DNA from: Isoetes taiwanensis
Lineage: Eukaryota > Streptophyta > Lycopodiopsida > Isoetales > Isoetaceae
DNA: 64,000 bases
Assembly: GCA_021234155.1 (NCBI GenBank)
Contig: JAJEKV010000079.1
Coordinates: forward strand, 1,986,789-2,050,788
Direction: 5' to 3'
Numbering within the stretch: position 1 is the first letter of the stretch; each line of letters begins with the position of its first letter. Positions 21,735 through 32,856 of the stretch are shown here, one piece after another. Position numbers and translations under genes: made by a program. The notes under the pieces are model-generated. The model saw only the letters and a program-made list of their open reading frames with translations. It had not been told where the DNA came from and ran no database searches.

Positions 21735-23452
21735 GGGTGTAAATATGGTAATGCTACCCAAAAAGCACTATCCGGACAAGTGCTTTAAGTGCTTTAGGTG
21801 CTTTACCCTCGAGTGCTTTTTCATTCAACGACCTCGGGGGGTTGTTACTCCAGAAATAGGATGGATCATTCCGTGGAGGTAAGGATCGATGAGATGGATG
21901 ATCCCGCGGTGGGAGATCTCCGAAATGGTAAGGATCGCTGACGAGGATCTTCAAGGGCGGGAACTCCATTGGCGGGAACTCCATTGGCGGGACAAGATTG
22001 ATGGAGTTTCTCTTTTTCAATGCAGTATAAGAACACAAATTAGAGTTCAAATCGGCATAGAAATCATAGGTGAATTAACAATGTTTTATTGCAATTTGAT
22101 TTAGATTGATAATTCAATCTCTGTTGCATTGGAGATTGAATTGTGGGCAGCTCTCTTGAAAGCATCCATTTAACCGGAAGAAGCTTTTTAGGATTCAAAT
22201 CAAGTGAGAAGAGACAATCTGATTACTCTTTGTTTTTCTTAAGAGTATTTTTGTTCCATTCTTTCAATGTATTATGCATCTCTAATGTTGTATCCTAGAT
22301 CTACGTTATTTTTTTTTTTCCCCAAATGGGAAAATTGACGAGCACTCAGACATTGATATCTTGAGTTCTACCAATCTATTTGGAGCAATTTCATTTTGAT
22401 CTAGAAGTATACTTCGGTCTCTTTCTTTTGCAATCAAAATCACACAAATCCGATCTCTGAGGAGTGAGAAATAGCCTCTCAAACTTGGCTGATTTTCTGT
22501 TACAGTGGGTGCAGAAATTGATGTCACAAGAATATACAAAATTCAGACTTTAATATCTTGAGTGGTGCTGATCGGTTTTGAGTGATCTCACATGCATTTA
22601 AAACTAGACACTTAGCACTTTCTCTTGCAATTTAAATCACTCAAATTTGAGCTATGAGGAGTGAGAAACAGTCTCTCAAAGTTCTGATTTTTTGTTACAG
22701 GTTCTGATTTTTTGTCACAGAAATATACCAAAACTCAGAATTTGATATCTTGAGTTTTAATGAATAATTTTTGATGATTTTACCTGCATCTAAAAGTAGA
22801 CACTATGGCCTTTCTCTTGCAGTTTAAATCAATTAAATCTGAGCTTGATGCGGGAGAAATGACCTCTCAAAGTTGGTCAATTTTCACTAATAGTGGGTTA
22901 ACATTGTCTTTTATATGATCATTGTTGTTCTATATTGTTGTGAGTAGTCTTGCGTGCATTCACATTTCGTCATTTACATTATTGATCAAGCTTTGTTAAT
23001 CGAGTTTTGAGATCCTTTTGTATCAAAGCAATCTTAATACATTCTTGCAATTCCGTCTCGTATTAAAAACAATCTTAATACTATTCATGCAATTCCATTA
23101 CTTCTTAGTTTTATCCTTGCAATTCCATTACTTCTTTTTGAACAGACAACCAGTCTTCTTTGTTTGTTATTTTCTCTCTAACTTTCTCCATACTCTATTG
23201 AAACTAATCCAACATCGAAACTGCCATGTAATGTATCTCAGCAAAAAAAAAAATTTGACATTACATGGCATCAAAATGCAAAGATTGGAGAGTATCAGAG
23301 GTGATAATTATTAATCTAACTTAGCCGAGAACAAAGTACAGGCAGGAAGCATTTACGGCATGACTTTTGGCCGTGCGCAGCCAAGTGCTTTAAGTGCTTT
23401 AAGTGCTAAGTGCTTTCGCGTTTTTTTGGGTAGCATTACCATATTTACACCC
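21735..23452. mobile_element. Non-autonomous DNA transposon, 1,718 bp
   Basis: The terminal inverted repeats are identical over 30 bp (start GGGTGTAAATATGGTAATGC). Both ends carry subterminal runs of the AAGTGCTTT word. AACA flanks both sides (21731-21734 and 23453-23456). The other arm of the inverted duplication preserves the empty site with a single AACA, so a 4-bp target duplication is demonstrated. No transposase is encoded. The TIR vaguely recalls hAT ends, but hAT makes 8-bp duplications. Sola-like and Ginger-like superfamilies make 4-bp ones. Confidence 0.85.
22345..22925. repeat. Three diverged tandem units of about 195 bp
   Basis: Units start at 22345, 22542 and 22734. Each has the order cagac/aattt-gatatcttgag, ctagaagtaga/ac, tttctcttgca.tttaaatca, gaggagtgagaaa.agcctctcaaa. 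They fill the middle of the transposon and encode nothing recognisable. Confidence 0.75.
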
Positions 23453-23623
23453 AACAGAGCAAAGCTCGACGAATTGAGATTTTGAACCAGATGCTAGGAG
23501 ATGAAATTTGGCTGTTATGATTTGTCAGGCCCATACACCTGCTTTGCAAGCTCCAAACTTTCAAGCAAAGCCCTGATTCAGATGCCCCAAAGCAGCTTCA
23601 ACAAGCTAGGTAAGGCTTAATGG

Positions 23624-23830
23624 TTACACCATCATTTCCCAATCAAACCAGAAATCTTTAAATCCCCTGACAATTCGGGCAAAGCTTTCAATCGGGGGAA
23701 ACTGAGCTGCCATATAGCAAATAATAGAGGCAACTAAGGCAGGCCTCAAGTCTTCAGGGGCTGGGAAGCCTGCTCGATTTGGGAAAAACACCTTGGGATG
23801 CTTCAGCTTTACCGGAGATTTTTCCCTCAC
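23624..23830 (-). CDS. Short ORF shared by both inverted arms, left copy
   Basis: A 68-codon frame, MREKSPVKLKHPKVFFPNRA, continuing into FPAPEDLRPALVA. It is repeated with few changes in the right arm (25838-26032), where an indel changes the C-terminus. Preservation of frame in both copies suggests a former coding exon. I do not recognise the product, and it may be only a relic. Confidence 0.3.
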   Translation of the reverse strand: MREKSPVKLKHPKVFFPNRAGFPAPEDLRPALVASIICYMAAQFPPIESFARIVRGFKDFWFDWEMMV

Positions 23831-23971
23831 TTGATCAATTGCTTGATTATAACAGTGATCAATAAAAGCTGATTATAGGGCCGCGTCTCTTAGTCCTCAA
23901 TATCAGATTTATAGGTGTCCTGAGTACGCAAAAGCGCTTGGCCTGTTCTATACGCTGGCATCCTAAATCTG

Positions 23972-24237
23972 GCGGCTATTGCAAGGAAGTTAGTTTGCCA
24001 CAGCGAGCCATTGACTGGCCTGAGTTTTGTGCTATTCCATAATAACAATTCAAACTTATATAACAGTCTAGTGTGCTCCTCATTAGAAGTTTGATAATTG
24101 TGTTGGCAAGACTACATTTTTTGGTTTGTTATCATTGTAAAATGATTGGGCATCTACTTCTATTTTCTAGCATAAGGAACGATACATATTCATTCATTTG
24201 AAATAACTAAATGATAATTTAAACGCTTAGAAGAATA
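23972..24237. other. Start of the spacer between inverted arms
   Basis: No feature is recognised. Confidence 0.4.
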
Positions 24238-24238
24238 T

Positions 24239-24314
<76 letters not shown>
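24238..24314. repeat. (GATA)n microsatellite, about 19 units
   Basis: An uninterrupted GATA/TAGA tetranucleotide run of about 77 bp. On the minus strand it follows a lead gacgttaaaactac, which resembles the gacgttaaaaaaactat lead of the (CTATT)n tails at 3.2 and 5.0 kb. It may therefore be a retroposon tail. Confidence 0.9.
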
Positions 24315-24329
24315 TAGTTTTAACGTCAC

Positions 24330-24395
24330 GCCGCGCTGGTGGAGCCAGCGCCTTTTGCACCCCCGGGAGTTTCAATAATTGTACTTTGTCAAGTA
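24330..24395 (-). repeat. Hairpin-bearing repeat, copy 1
   Basis: It contains the stem GCGCTGG-TGGAG-CCAGCGC, then ccttttgcaccc and gagtttcaataattgtactt. The inverse copy lies at 26608-26665. On the minus strand the copy runs directly into the GATA tail. The hairpin followed by a microsatellite looks like the 3' end of a small retroposon. Confidence 0.6.
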
Positions 24396-25696
24396 GCAAG
24401 GGCATCCGTTGGAAAGTGTGAAAAAACTCTAAAAATAATGCTAGGCATAAAGTTTTCAAATTTGGTAAAATGCACTGGCTGTGCTAGTTTCACGGCAGAG
24501 CATGTAAAAGGCATTGCATAGAAAAACCCAAATCTCAGAAAAAAAGCTTTTGCCCTTCTCGTCATGCATGTACCAAGCCCAAGCCGCAGCGTTGGCTCTG
24601 TTATAAGGATCCCTCATAGCCAATTCACCTCCTTTGCTCTTCATCCCCAAACCCTAGAATTGCCTTAGAGAGCTCCAAAAGCCTTAAAGAAAATGCGGCA
24701 AAAGTTTAAGAATCTATCGAAATCCTGTGCTGTGCAATCCGAGGCCGATGATCCTGTTGCGATCACTATGGGCGCATGGTGCCAAGATACTGGCCCGGAT
24801 ATATCGTCAGAAAATAGGGTTTGCTGCCAATATAACAGGGTATTTACCCTAAATCGATGAATTTTGCATTGCAATGGTTGCCAAAAAAAAAAGAGAAAAA
24901 AAAAACCTCATATAAATCTAATTCTTATTAAATATTTATAGAGAGGTTTAATACTGTGACAGTAATATATTCTCTAATTCCTGCATGGATTTCTTTGTTA
25001 GTCAGACTTACAAATAGAGATGCAAGTTCAAGTAATCCTAGCATAGACTATATTCAACAAATAAGTGGTTCTGTAAACTTAATCAGAAAATGACCATGCT
25101 CTATTATAAATTGGCTTGCCTATTTTTAACACTACATTTCATCTAATTTTAATTCAAAGCGATCACTTACAGTAGAGGTTAGCCTTAGGTTTTCTTGCAG
25201 ACGAGGGCAACCGGCAGTGGCTCCGCTTCACATCCAAAGCATGGCAAGGACGATTCTTGCTGGCATAGCCTAAGGACGTGATTATGTGGAGATCAAGATG
25301 CCAAGGACGATTTACCTGGCAAAAATTTGATGCACCAGTGGTGCTTTGCCCAAAACTTGAGCCGGGTCTAAAGTTCTTCTACAGATATAAGCATGATCGC
25401 AGACATGGCCCATGGATTTATTGAACAATTCGCACATTGGGCTGACAAATCGGACGGTCGGATAAAAAGCCTACAGATTGAGCTGATAAATTTCCCAATT
25501 GGCATGGATATTTATCTGTCTGCAGTTCTCCGTCCAAAGTAAATAACAGAAGAAACTAACAGATTAAGGTTGAATCGGCATCTATTGTTCTTTCTTCGAA
25601 CCTAATTTCCTTAATTTAACTAGGCTTCTTGCTGTAGCATTTTATTCTAGTAAGGTTTAATTACAATCTGGCCCTTCATGATAATAGCACAAAACT
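24396..25696. other. Rest of the spacer between inverted arms
   Basis: No gene is recognised. The open frames on both strands are short and unmatched. Confidence 0.4.
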
Positions 25697-26384
25697 CAGA
25701 TTTAGGATGCCAGCGTATAGAACAGGCCAAGCGCTTTTGCGTACTCAGGACACCTATAAATAGGATATTGAGGACTAAGAGACACGGCCCTATAATCAGC
25801 TTTTATTGATCACTGTTATAATCAGGCAATTGATCAAGTGAGGGAAAAATCTCCGGTAAAGCTGAAGCATCCCAAGGTGGTTTTCCCAAATCGAACAGGC
25901 TTCCCAGCCCCTGAAGACTTGAGGCCTACCTTAGTTGCCTTTGGGGCGTCTGAATCAGGGCTTTGCTCTATGGATCAACTAAGCGGCTGTTTGGAGCTTG
26001 CAAATCAGGTGTATGGGCCTGACAAATCATAACAGCCAAATTTCATCTTCTAGTATCTGGTTCAAAATCTCAATTCGTCGAGCTTTGCTCTGTTATGAAG
26101 TTGGGGATAGGTTCCTGTGTTATGAAGCTGAGTCCTTGCACTCTTTTCTTTACCATCGACAGTCTCCTCGGCTAAAGGGGGCGCGGGAACTGCAATCAGC
26201 GAATATAGCAGGAAGATCAACAGAAGGACATAATTTGCGTGCTTGCAAAGCATAATTTGAGGGATTGTTCTACGAAATGGCTTCCATGTGCACGCTGGAA
26301 AGCATACCGGAAAACCGCGCCAGAAAATATAGATAATTCCAAAAATATTTCCGGTTCACATAATTTTATATTTAGTCAGATATA
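25697..26384 (+). repeat. Right arm of the inverted duplication
   Basis: It pairs with 21451-23971 and lacks the 1,718-bp transposon. Its uninterrupted cataacagagc (complement at about 26087-26097) is the empty target site. Confidence 0.85.
25838..26032 (+). CDS. Short ORF shared by both inverted arms, right copy
   Basis: 64 codons beginning MREKSPVKLKHPKVVFPNRT. The first 35 residues match the minus-strand frame of the left arm. After the arm-specific deletion the tail (GASESGLCSMDQLSGCLELA) differs. Function unknown; low confidence as a living gene. Confidence 0.3.
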   Translation: MREKSPVKLKHPKVVFPNRTGFPAPEDLRPTLVAFGASESGLCSMDQLSGCLELANQVYGPDKS

Positions 26385-26599
26385 GTGTACCTCATTTGCT
26401 TCCCGTCAAGCTGGCGTTCCTCGTTGCTTTGTGCCACATACCATATCGTGCCTCGTGTTGATGTTGCACATGATAAGAATGTGTAGTAGTTCCCCGACAA
26501 GTATTGCACCAACAACTTTTACGATGACAATAGAAGGCTTCAACATGGTTATTTCTAGGTCTTATGGTCTATCATCGTGTTTACGCATCCATTTATTCA
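26385..26599. other. No feature recognised
   Basis: Short non-coding stretch outside the inverted arm. Confidence 0.4.
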
Positions 26600-26665
26600 T
26601 AACGTGCTGGACAAAGTACAATTATTGAAACTCCCAAGGGTGCAAAAGGCGCTGGCTCCGCCAGC
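26600..26665 (+). repeat. Hairpin-bearing repeat, copy 2
   Basis: The inverse copy of 24330-24395, with the stem GCGCTGG-CTCCG-CCAGCGC preceded by acaaagtacaattattgaaa and gggtgcaaaag. It has no microsatellite tail. Confidence 0.6.
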
Positions 26666-27345
26666 GCTAAATTCTTGTATCGTATATGTATTAGAAATTC
26701 ATAGTTTAAAAAGCTATATCACCAATGATGGTAGGTGGGGATGTGTAAAAGTCTATAATAAGAATTCATTTTTTGTTTGGCTATTAATGATTTAATATAT
26801 AAATATTGTAATATGAAGAAAGGCTAATCCCTTTTTCTTTAAGGAAAAGGGGGAAAATCGTTTGGCGAATTTTAAAAAAATAATGTAGTACTTGTTTTAA
26901 CTATGCCTATTTTTTATTTTTTTAGATGAAATCCCCCTTCATAAAATTCGCCGCAAAAATTGGCTAGACTCCCTAAAAAATTGCCATTTGGCTATTAATA
27001 GCCACTAATTTTTTCCATGCTTATATAGAGGTAACATTTCTGCTAAAATCCATACATAAAGTGGTATGTGCAAGAGAAAATGACTGGAGCGGATATGTAG
27101 CAGTGGCAGAAGATGAGAGCAAAGAATGGCCTGGAAGAAGAGATGATGTTGTAAGAAGCCCCTATAACCATCATTCATTTAAATTGGATTTATGTCAGGA
27201 TTTTGGACCATTTTGGCACTGCAACTTTTTCCCCGGTTAGTAAATTTGCATCGAGAATGTGACTTTTTTTTTTATAACAGCACAACATGATTGCATTAAA
27301 AATTAAAAATATTTTACATATGCATGTCGAGTGACATATTGCCAA
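26666..27345. other. No gene recognised
   Basis: AT-rich non-coding sequence downstream (in the minus-strand sense) of the transposase-like pseudogene. Confidence 0.4.
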
Positions 27346-29768
27346 TTACTTCTCAGAAGTGACCCCTAGAGATAGCATAGCTTTCTTCCTCACTTCCACA
27401 TGTATTGTAACCCTAGCAGTTTTGCCTGGGATGACCTTTGGGGTCCATGAAAACAAAATAGTATCTAACTCAACCCAATCATCCCCTTCAATAGGGTTTC
27501 TCTTCCATCTCTTTGTCCAACAATCTCTATACCCTTCTTCCTCTGCCACTGCATTTAACTGGTGCACTGGACACCACCACTCCACACGAAATTTGTTCAC
27601 ATTGCGGTCACCTACTTCTTTGCAAACCTCTGAGATGGTGTAACCCATCCACACAGGGTATATCTCTTTGCGCTCTGGTACTATAAGTGCAAATTGATGG
27701 CAAACCAAGTCATCTTTAGGATCATAATTCTCCAGCCCGAGATATTTAGGCCTTCCTTTCCTAGAACCAACATAGTGTTTTTCAGCAGCTGGAGGAGCCA
27801 TCGACTTGCGAATACTACTAACCACATCATCAACTTCCTCAGGTGTTATCAAGTCTCTCCACCTAATCTTAGGTAGCCATCCATCTTTCAGTTCATTAGA
27901 GGATGTGTCTACTTGTCCCTGTAATCCATGTACCTGTGTCAATTCAAGGTTGGTATCATCGGGGTTATTTTTCCAATACTTGATGTATTCAGCAATGCCG
28001 TCCAATGTGCTTTGCAATGAATCCACCTCTGCAAAAGGCTTAAGAGCTTTTAGTTGACCCCTTGGAATCATAGGTTTACCATTTTCATCTTCGTGCCATA
28101 TAGATACTCCCTCATCTGGCCTCCATTAAGATAGGAATGAGAACATATACCTGTTTTTATTCTGTCCAGCATAATTGTCAAGTTGGAGGAGGAACTTTGG
28201 TGGTAGATCTCGAGGTTGGGGACGTGAACTTGAGGCTCCAACGTGTTCAGAAGCACCTGACTTCCTAAACCTTGCCTTAGTAAACTTCTCTAAATTATTA
28301 GGCTTTCTATCCAACAATGCACTGAAGAGTGGTTGGCTACCACCTCCAGGGTTGTGGAGGTCACCAGAATAACCACTCTTATAGTTCCTCAAGCACCTCA
28401 TCACACTTCCAATATGAAAATCAGGACCATCACTCCACAATTGCAAACTAAAATGGCCATAATAAATTGGCACTGAGCCATGCACTATTGCACCTGTCAG
28501 AGAGACTTGCAAAGGATAAGCTCTATTGATTTGCTTGGGTATGTAACTATACTGTGGCAAATAAGTCTTCGATTGATCCATCTTGTCATGTATAATACAA
28601 ACATAGTTATTGGGTTCCAAACATGATAATGTTCTCCACATCCAATAAGTGGATCTACATGATAGTTGGTCTGTCATGTGATCTTTCATTTGCTCCTTTA
28701 TCTTAGCCTGGTCTTATCCAGAATCTCTTTCAACTTAGCACACAAGTTGCACTTTGCAAAGTTGTTCGAAGTGTCTATAGTGACATGCTTGAAGTCCTTG
28801 CTCCATAGTCTACTGAAGCTGGGTTGAGATATTGCAGGTACCTGTAGTTCTCGAAGCAAAGCATTCACTTCCTCCAATATGCTCTTCTGGGTACAATGGG
28901 ATGGCAATCTCTTCTCGACAACTACTTTTCCCTGTTGATCTTTCCTACTTTTATGTGGCATATTCTCAGCATTGAATTCAACATATTTTTCAAAAACCTC
29001 CCTAGCAGCCAGGATCCTAGAAGTTGGCCTCAACATGCCATTATTTCCATGTAATGTAATTTTGCTTCCCTTTGCATGACTTGCTTGCCAATTTTGCCAA
29101 GGTGAAATTGGAATGCCATAAATATGTATCCATGCAACTTTACATATCCATGCCCCTAGCAGTGGGTTTTTTTTTTTCTTTGGATTTTTTTCATCATGAA
29201 GTGCAAGCTCATGAATGGAGTACATGTAAGTCCTCCTCTCATCACAAGTATACTCTTGGAAGGTGGCTCTTGCTTCCACCAATTCATCAATTTCAAACTT
29301 CTAAACACAATTAGCCCAACAACATTCCATTCCCCTTACCTTAGTTAGAGCTTCACGTGAATAATCACTACTTGACTTGGACCTCTTGCTAGGATAATGT
29401 TTCACCACTGAGTGTGCCCTCTTCTCTGAAAATGTGGTCTTGGCAGCTATTGGAGGTGCATTAAGAAAATCAGTGTCATCCACAACCTCTGGCTCTGGTA
29501 AAAGGAATTTCCCTATAAACTCAATGCAGGCTATAGGCCATGGCATGATGCATGGAACCTCTAATTGTTTAATACAAGTAGTGCAATCCTGATGATTTGA
29601 CCCTTTTTCCTTCCATTTTTCTTCTAAACTTGTTATGGCCACACCCACTTTATCCTCTCCTAACCTTTCATCATTGACAGCTTGGATAGGATCAGCTAGT
29701 TTTTGATACCAATTGCTGTGAATTACATGTTGGAGGGTATATTGGTAGAGAAGCCCTGAAGACATCAA
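27346..29768 (-). pseudogene. DUF7869-type transposase-like protein, broken
   Basis: Four minus-strand frames read as one protein: 29768-29301 (start MMSSGLLYQYTLQHVIHSNW), 29282-28698, 28689-28126 and 28071-27346. A TAG follows WANCV near 29282 with the frame continuing in phase (KFEIDELVEARATFQE). A one-base shift follows LDKTRLR near 28695. The third block ends LDNYAGQNKNRYMFSFLS, the family signature LDN..GQNKNRY.F.FLS. A stop follows and then, in phase, WRPDEGVSIWHEDENGKP, which in relatives lies about 100 residues further on. The segment carrying the conserved VGHTHEDID motif is therefore deleted. The family is widespread in seed-free plants, algae and animals and is suspected to be transposon-derived. 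Its reaction is unproven. Confidence 0.7.
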
Positions 29769-29769
29769 G

Positions 29770-31044
29770 AAGATGTTTAAGTTTTGTTAACGATGACCAG
29801 TCCAGGGATTTTCTTGAAGTGTTTTTCGAAAAGGTACTAGCCACGGCTGATTGGGGTCCTGTCAAAGATAAAAACCCTCTTGGCTTTGGTACCTTACAAA
29901 GGGTAGAAGCAGACTAGTAGTTCACAAAAGCCTCCAAGTGCAACTCCAGAATGTTCAAAAAGCAATACAACCCCCGAGGAGAAGGCCGCAATGCTAGCGC
30001 GGGAACGTGAGATCATGGAGCAAAATATAGAGTCCATGCTTGGTAATATTGCAACTGGTAATGTCCAGCTTGGGGGTACGACTACGGTAGTTCCTGATAC
30101 CAGCCGGATGATCATGCAAGCTCAGATTCAACCACTGAGGTTAGGAATCAAAACCCTGTGGTAGCTTTTATAGAAGAGAACGTGTCCGAACTAAACCGTG
30201 GAGTTGATGCTTCTGGCAGTAAGCATCCGGGGAGTGTAGTAGACGCTATGACTGCTGGGGATGACAACGATGATGAAAGGTAATTCACGCCAGGCGCGAT
30301 ATGTAGCTTACTTATGACGGACAAAACGCGCTTGGCGTGTATTCTAGACCACTTTTGTATGGCTAACTCTTTGTTTTCCATGGTTCAGGGCTCCACCTGC
30401 TTGTGACAAAATCATTGTCTTCGATCTGAATGGTGTCCTCTATAAAATGTTTCCTAAGAAGCTTATTAACAGGGATGACTTCGAGCAAGTCCCTCTAGAA
30501 TCGAATACTAAGTGGATCTATCCTCGTCCACACTTAGAAGATATGATGAATGAGGCATTTAGATTGTTTCGAGTTGCCATCTGGTCCTCAATGGAACGCA
30601 GAAATGTTGATGAAGTACTTAGGGTGTTACCAGGCATGGATCGAGACTTTGTGACGATTTGGGACCAAAGTAAATGTATAAAGTATCCAAGAGATCCGAA
30701 TGGCAAACCGGTCTTCGTGAAACATCTTGGTATGATGATGGATCAGCTTGGCATTCAAAAGAAAGAGGACATCATAATAGTAGATGATGATGCTCTTAAG
30801 TGCTTTTATAATCAAGGTCAGGCTCTAAATCCACCAACTTATACTCCACTAGATTACTCAACTGATGAGTTTCTAGTACTATTCATGTCCATCATGAGTG
30901 GCTTGGTTGCTGGTAAAACAGTATCAGATGTTGTCAAAACGCATCCCAGAACTAGATCGGACTAAGGAGATGGATCCCTATCTTGAGAGTTATTTGACAA
31001 AGAAAGGACTAGTCCCTCCAAAATGTAATCTTCATATCAAGTGA
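29770..31044 (+). pseudogene. FCP1/NIF-like HAD phosphatase, frameshifted
   Basis: An exon with VVAFIEENVSELNRGVDASG ends at a donor GAAAG|GTAATT (30279/30280). A 109-nt GT-AG intron ends at 30388. The next exon continues in phase (AGG/GCT) with KIIVFDLNGVLYK, the HAD motif I in its plant DLNG form, then PRPHLEDMMNEAF, VAIWSSMERRN (motif II) and DIIIVDDDALKC (motif III). The frame breaks near 30940. The true tail (MDPYLESYLTKKGLVPPK) lies one frame over and ends at 31044. Two more shifts lie upstream (about 29905 and 30100). Intact relatives are thought to be CTD-phosphatase-like. It abuts the transposase-like gene head to head, so it may be a captured host fragment. Confidence 0.7.
30280..30388 (+). 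other. Intron retained in the HAD pseudogene
   Basis: GT at 30280 and AG at 30387-30388, with a T-rich tract (ctctttgttttcc) before the acceptor. The phase joins AG with G to give an arginine codon. Its presence rules out a processed (mRNA-derived) copy. Confidence 0.75.
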
Positions 31045-32814
31045 ATACAATGTAAAAAGTGTTCTGTGTATATTGATGTGTTATTATCTACAAATGTTAA
31101 TCAAACACCACATTCTTCTCACTAAAACAAGAAAATGTTAAACCACCCACTACTATAATGCAAAAATTTGCAACAATGCAAAACAACATGTCACACACCA
31201 CATTGCTATATTGGAAAAAGGGTATGCAAAAGTGACGTGCTTTTGGAACAGACATAAATCCAATTTCAATGAATGATGGTTCTATCTTTGTTGCACAAAA
31301 ATCCCATGTTTCTGCAAAGAAATCCATTGATAGTCAGGATTTTCAAGCACCACAAGTCCTTGTGTTCATTGACTAAAATTTTCCCCATATGATAGATGGG
31401 AATATCGTCCAAGTCCTGGAGAGAATTGCTAAGATCCAATAATATGGTCTGGTCTTGGAAGGATTTGCTAACATCCAGGAATCTGGTGTAGAGAATGAGG
31501 TTGTGAAGTATGAGGTGATGGCATATGAGGTATGTGAATATACATAGTATATTGAGGTGGATTACCATGAATAGGTGTTTGAAGGGGTGATAGGTTGCTT
31601 TATGCATCCTTTCTATATGTATCTCATGCGATAATGAATACAAAACCCTGCCTTGATTTCAAAAAAAAAGGGAAAAAAAAAAGAAAAGGAAAGGAAATAA
31701 GACCCGATAGCGATGACAATCTGGGTTTGATTTAGAATTCTCTGCATGATAGACCACAATTGTGGACCTTTGAATCAAACAGATGAAACCTAACAAAAAG
31801 AGTGCCTAATAAAGATGAGACTTTTGAAACCTAACAAATGAAATAAAATAAATGACGCAAGAAATAAGAAAACTAGAAATAGAAAGAATAAACTTAGATG
31901 ACAAAATCATAATATCTTGATGACTGAGAGTGGACAACAATGAGAGCTTTGCTGAATGCAGAGATCAAAATGAAACAAGAGAAAAAACCATAAATTGTCT
32001 ATCCTTTAAGTCTCAAGGGGGATTCACATAGTTTTAGTCGTACGACATAGGTGAATGACCCAAAAGGATCTTTTTTGGGCTTGAACCATAAATATACTCT
32101 TACCTAAAGGGTTTTTTTAGGCGACTCTAATACAATATGTGGATGAAGTGGGAGTTTTTAATGTATGCTGAGGAATCTGAGGGGTCGTTCTAGCTGACGT
32201 GGTTGAGGGGTCTTCTAATTAGGGTTACGCCATGAGAGTTGTGACCTGTTACACAAAGTGGTCACGCCATGAAGGTCATTCCTCATGCCCTAATGGCCGT
32301 CATATCTAAAATAAAAAATATCACGTTGTGAGGGCCATGATACCTCTATCCATTCTTTTATGGTCATGGTCTTTTAACGGCTCTCTCCTTGAAAGAAGGC
32401 TTGGGTGACTTGTCACACTGAGCAGACTTGTCACTCTTGTGCTTATAATGAGGAATAGTCGTGTGTCATTCCTCAAGGATTCCCTAATTTTTGGAAAAAA
32501 AGAAAGAAAGACAGAGAGGAAATAGGGTAGAAAACTGAAAAATGAAGCTAAAGTTGTATTTTTACCTCCCAAAAAATTGGGCCATTCTCTTGCATTAGAA
32601 TTGGAGCTGTTACATTATTGTAGCAATTTCAGTATCATAACAGATTTAGATCTTTGAATTTTATAGAGATTTTTTTGAAGGCCATTTATTTTGTACCACA
32701 ATTAAAATAGCGGGTCCAAAGATATTAATGAAAAGTACATATTTCGAGGTACAATTTAAATCATTTACAAAATATCTTTCAAGAATTTGTACACATTTGA
32801 AGCTACATAAAGAT
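31045..32814. other. No gene; probable retroposon poly(A) at 31668-31697
   Basis: At 31640-31697 'gataatgaatacaaaa...ccttgatttc' runs into A-rich sequence (about 20 A with few interruptions), a typical LINE or processed-transcript 3' end on the plus strand. No coding body was recognised upstream. The rest is unannotated. Confidence 0.4.
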
Positions 32815-32856
32815 AAAGATAAAGATAAAGATAAAGATAAAGATAAAGATAAAGAA
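32815..32856. repeat. (AAAGAT)n hexanucleotide microsatellite
   Basis: About seven perfect AAAGAT/GATAAA units. It produces an artificial Lys-Asp repeat frame on the plus strand and a Ser-Leu repeat frame on the minus strand. Confidence 0.9.

Larger units (their letters stand above)
21451..23971 (-). repeat. Left arm of a large inverted duplication
   Basis: Apart from a 1,718-bp insertion, this segment is the diverged reverse complement of 25697-26384. The outer boundary is tatatctgactaaatata and the inner boundary tcctaaatctg. The arm contains an extra stretch of roughly 100-130 bp (about 23600-23730) missing from the right arm. Both arms carry the same short open frame starting MREKSPVKLKHPKV. 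Confidence 0.85.
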
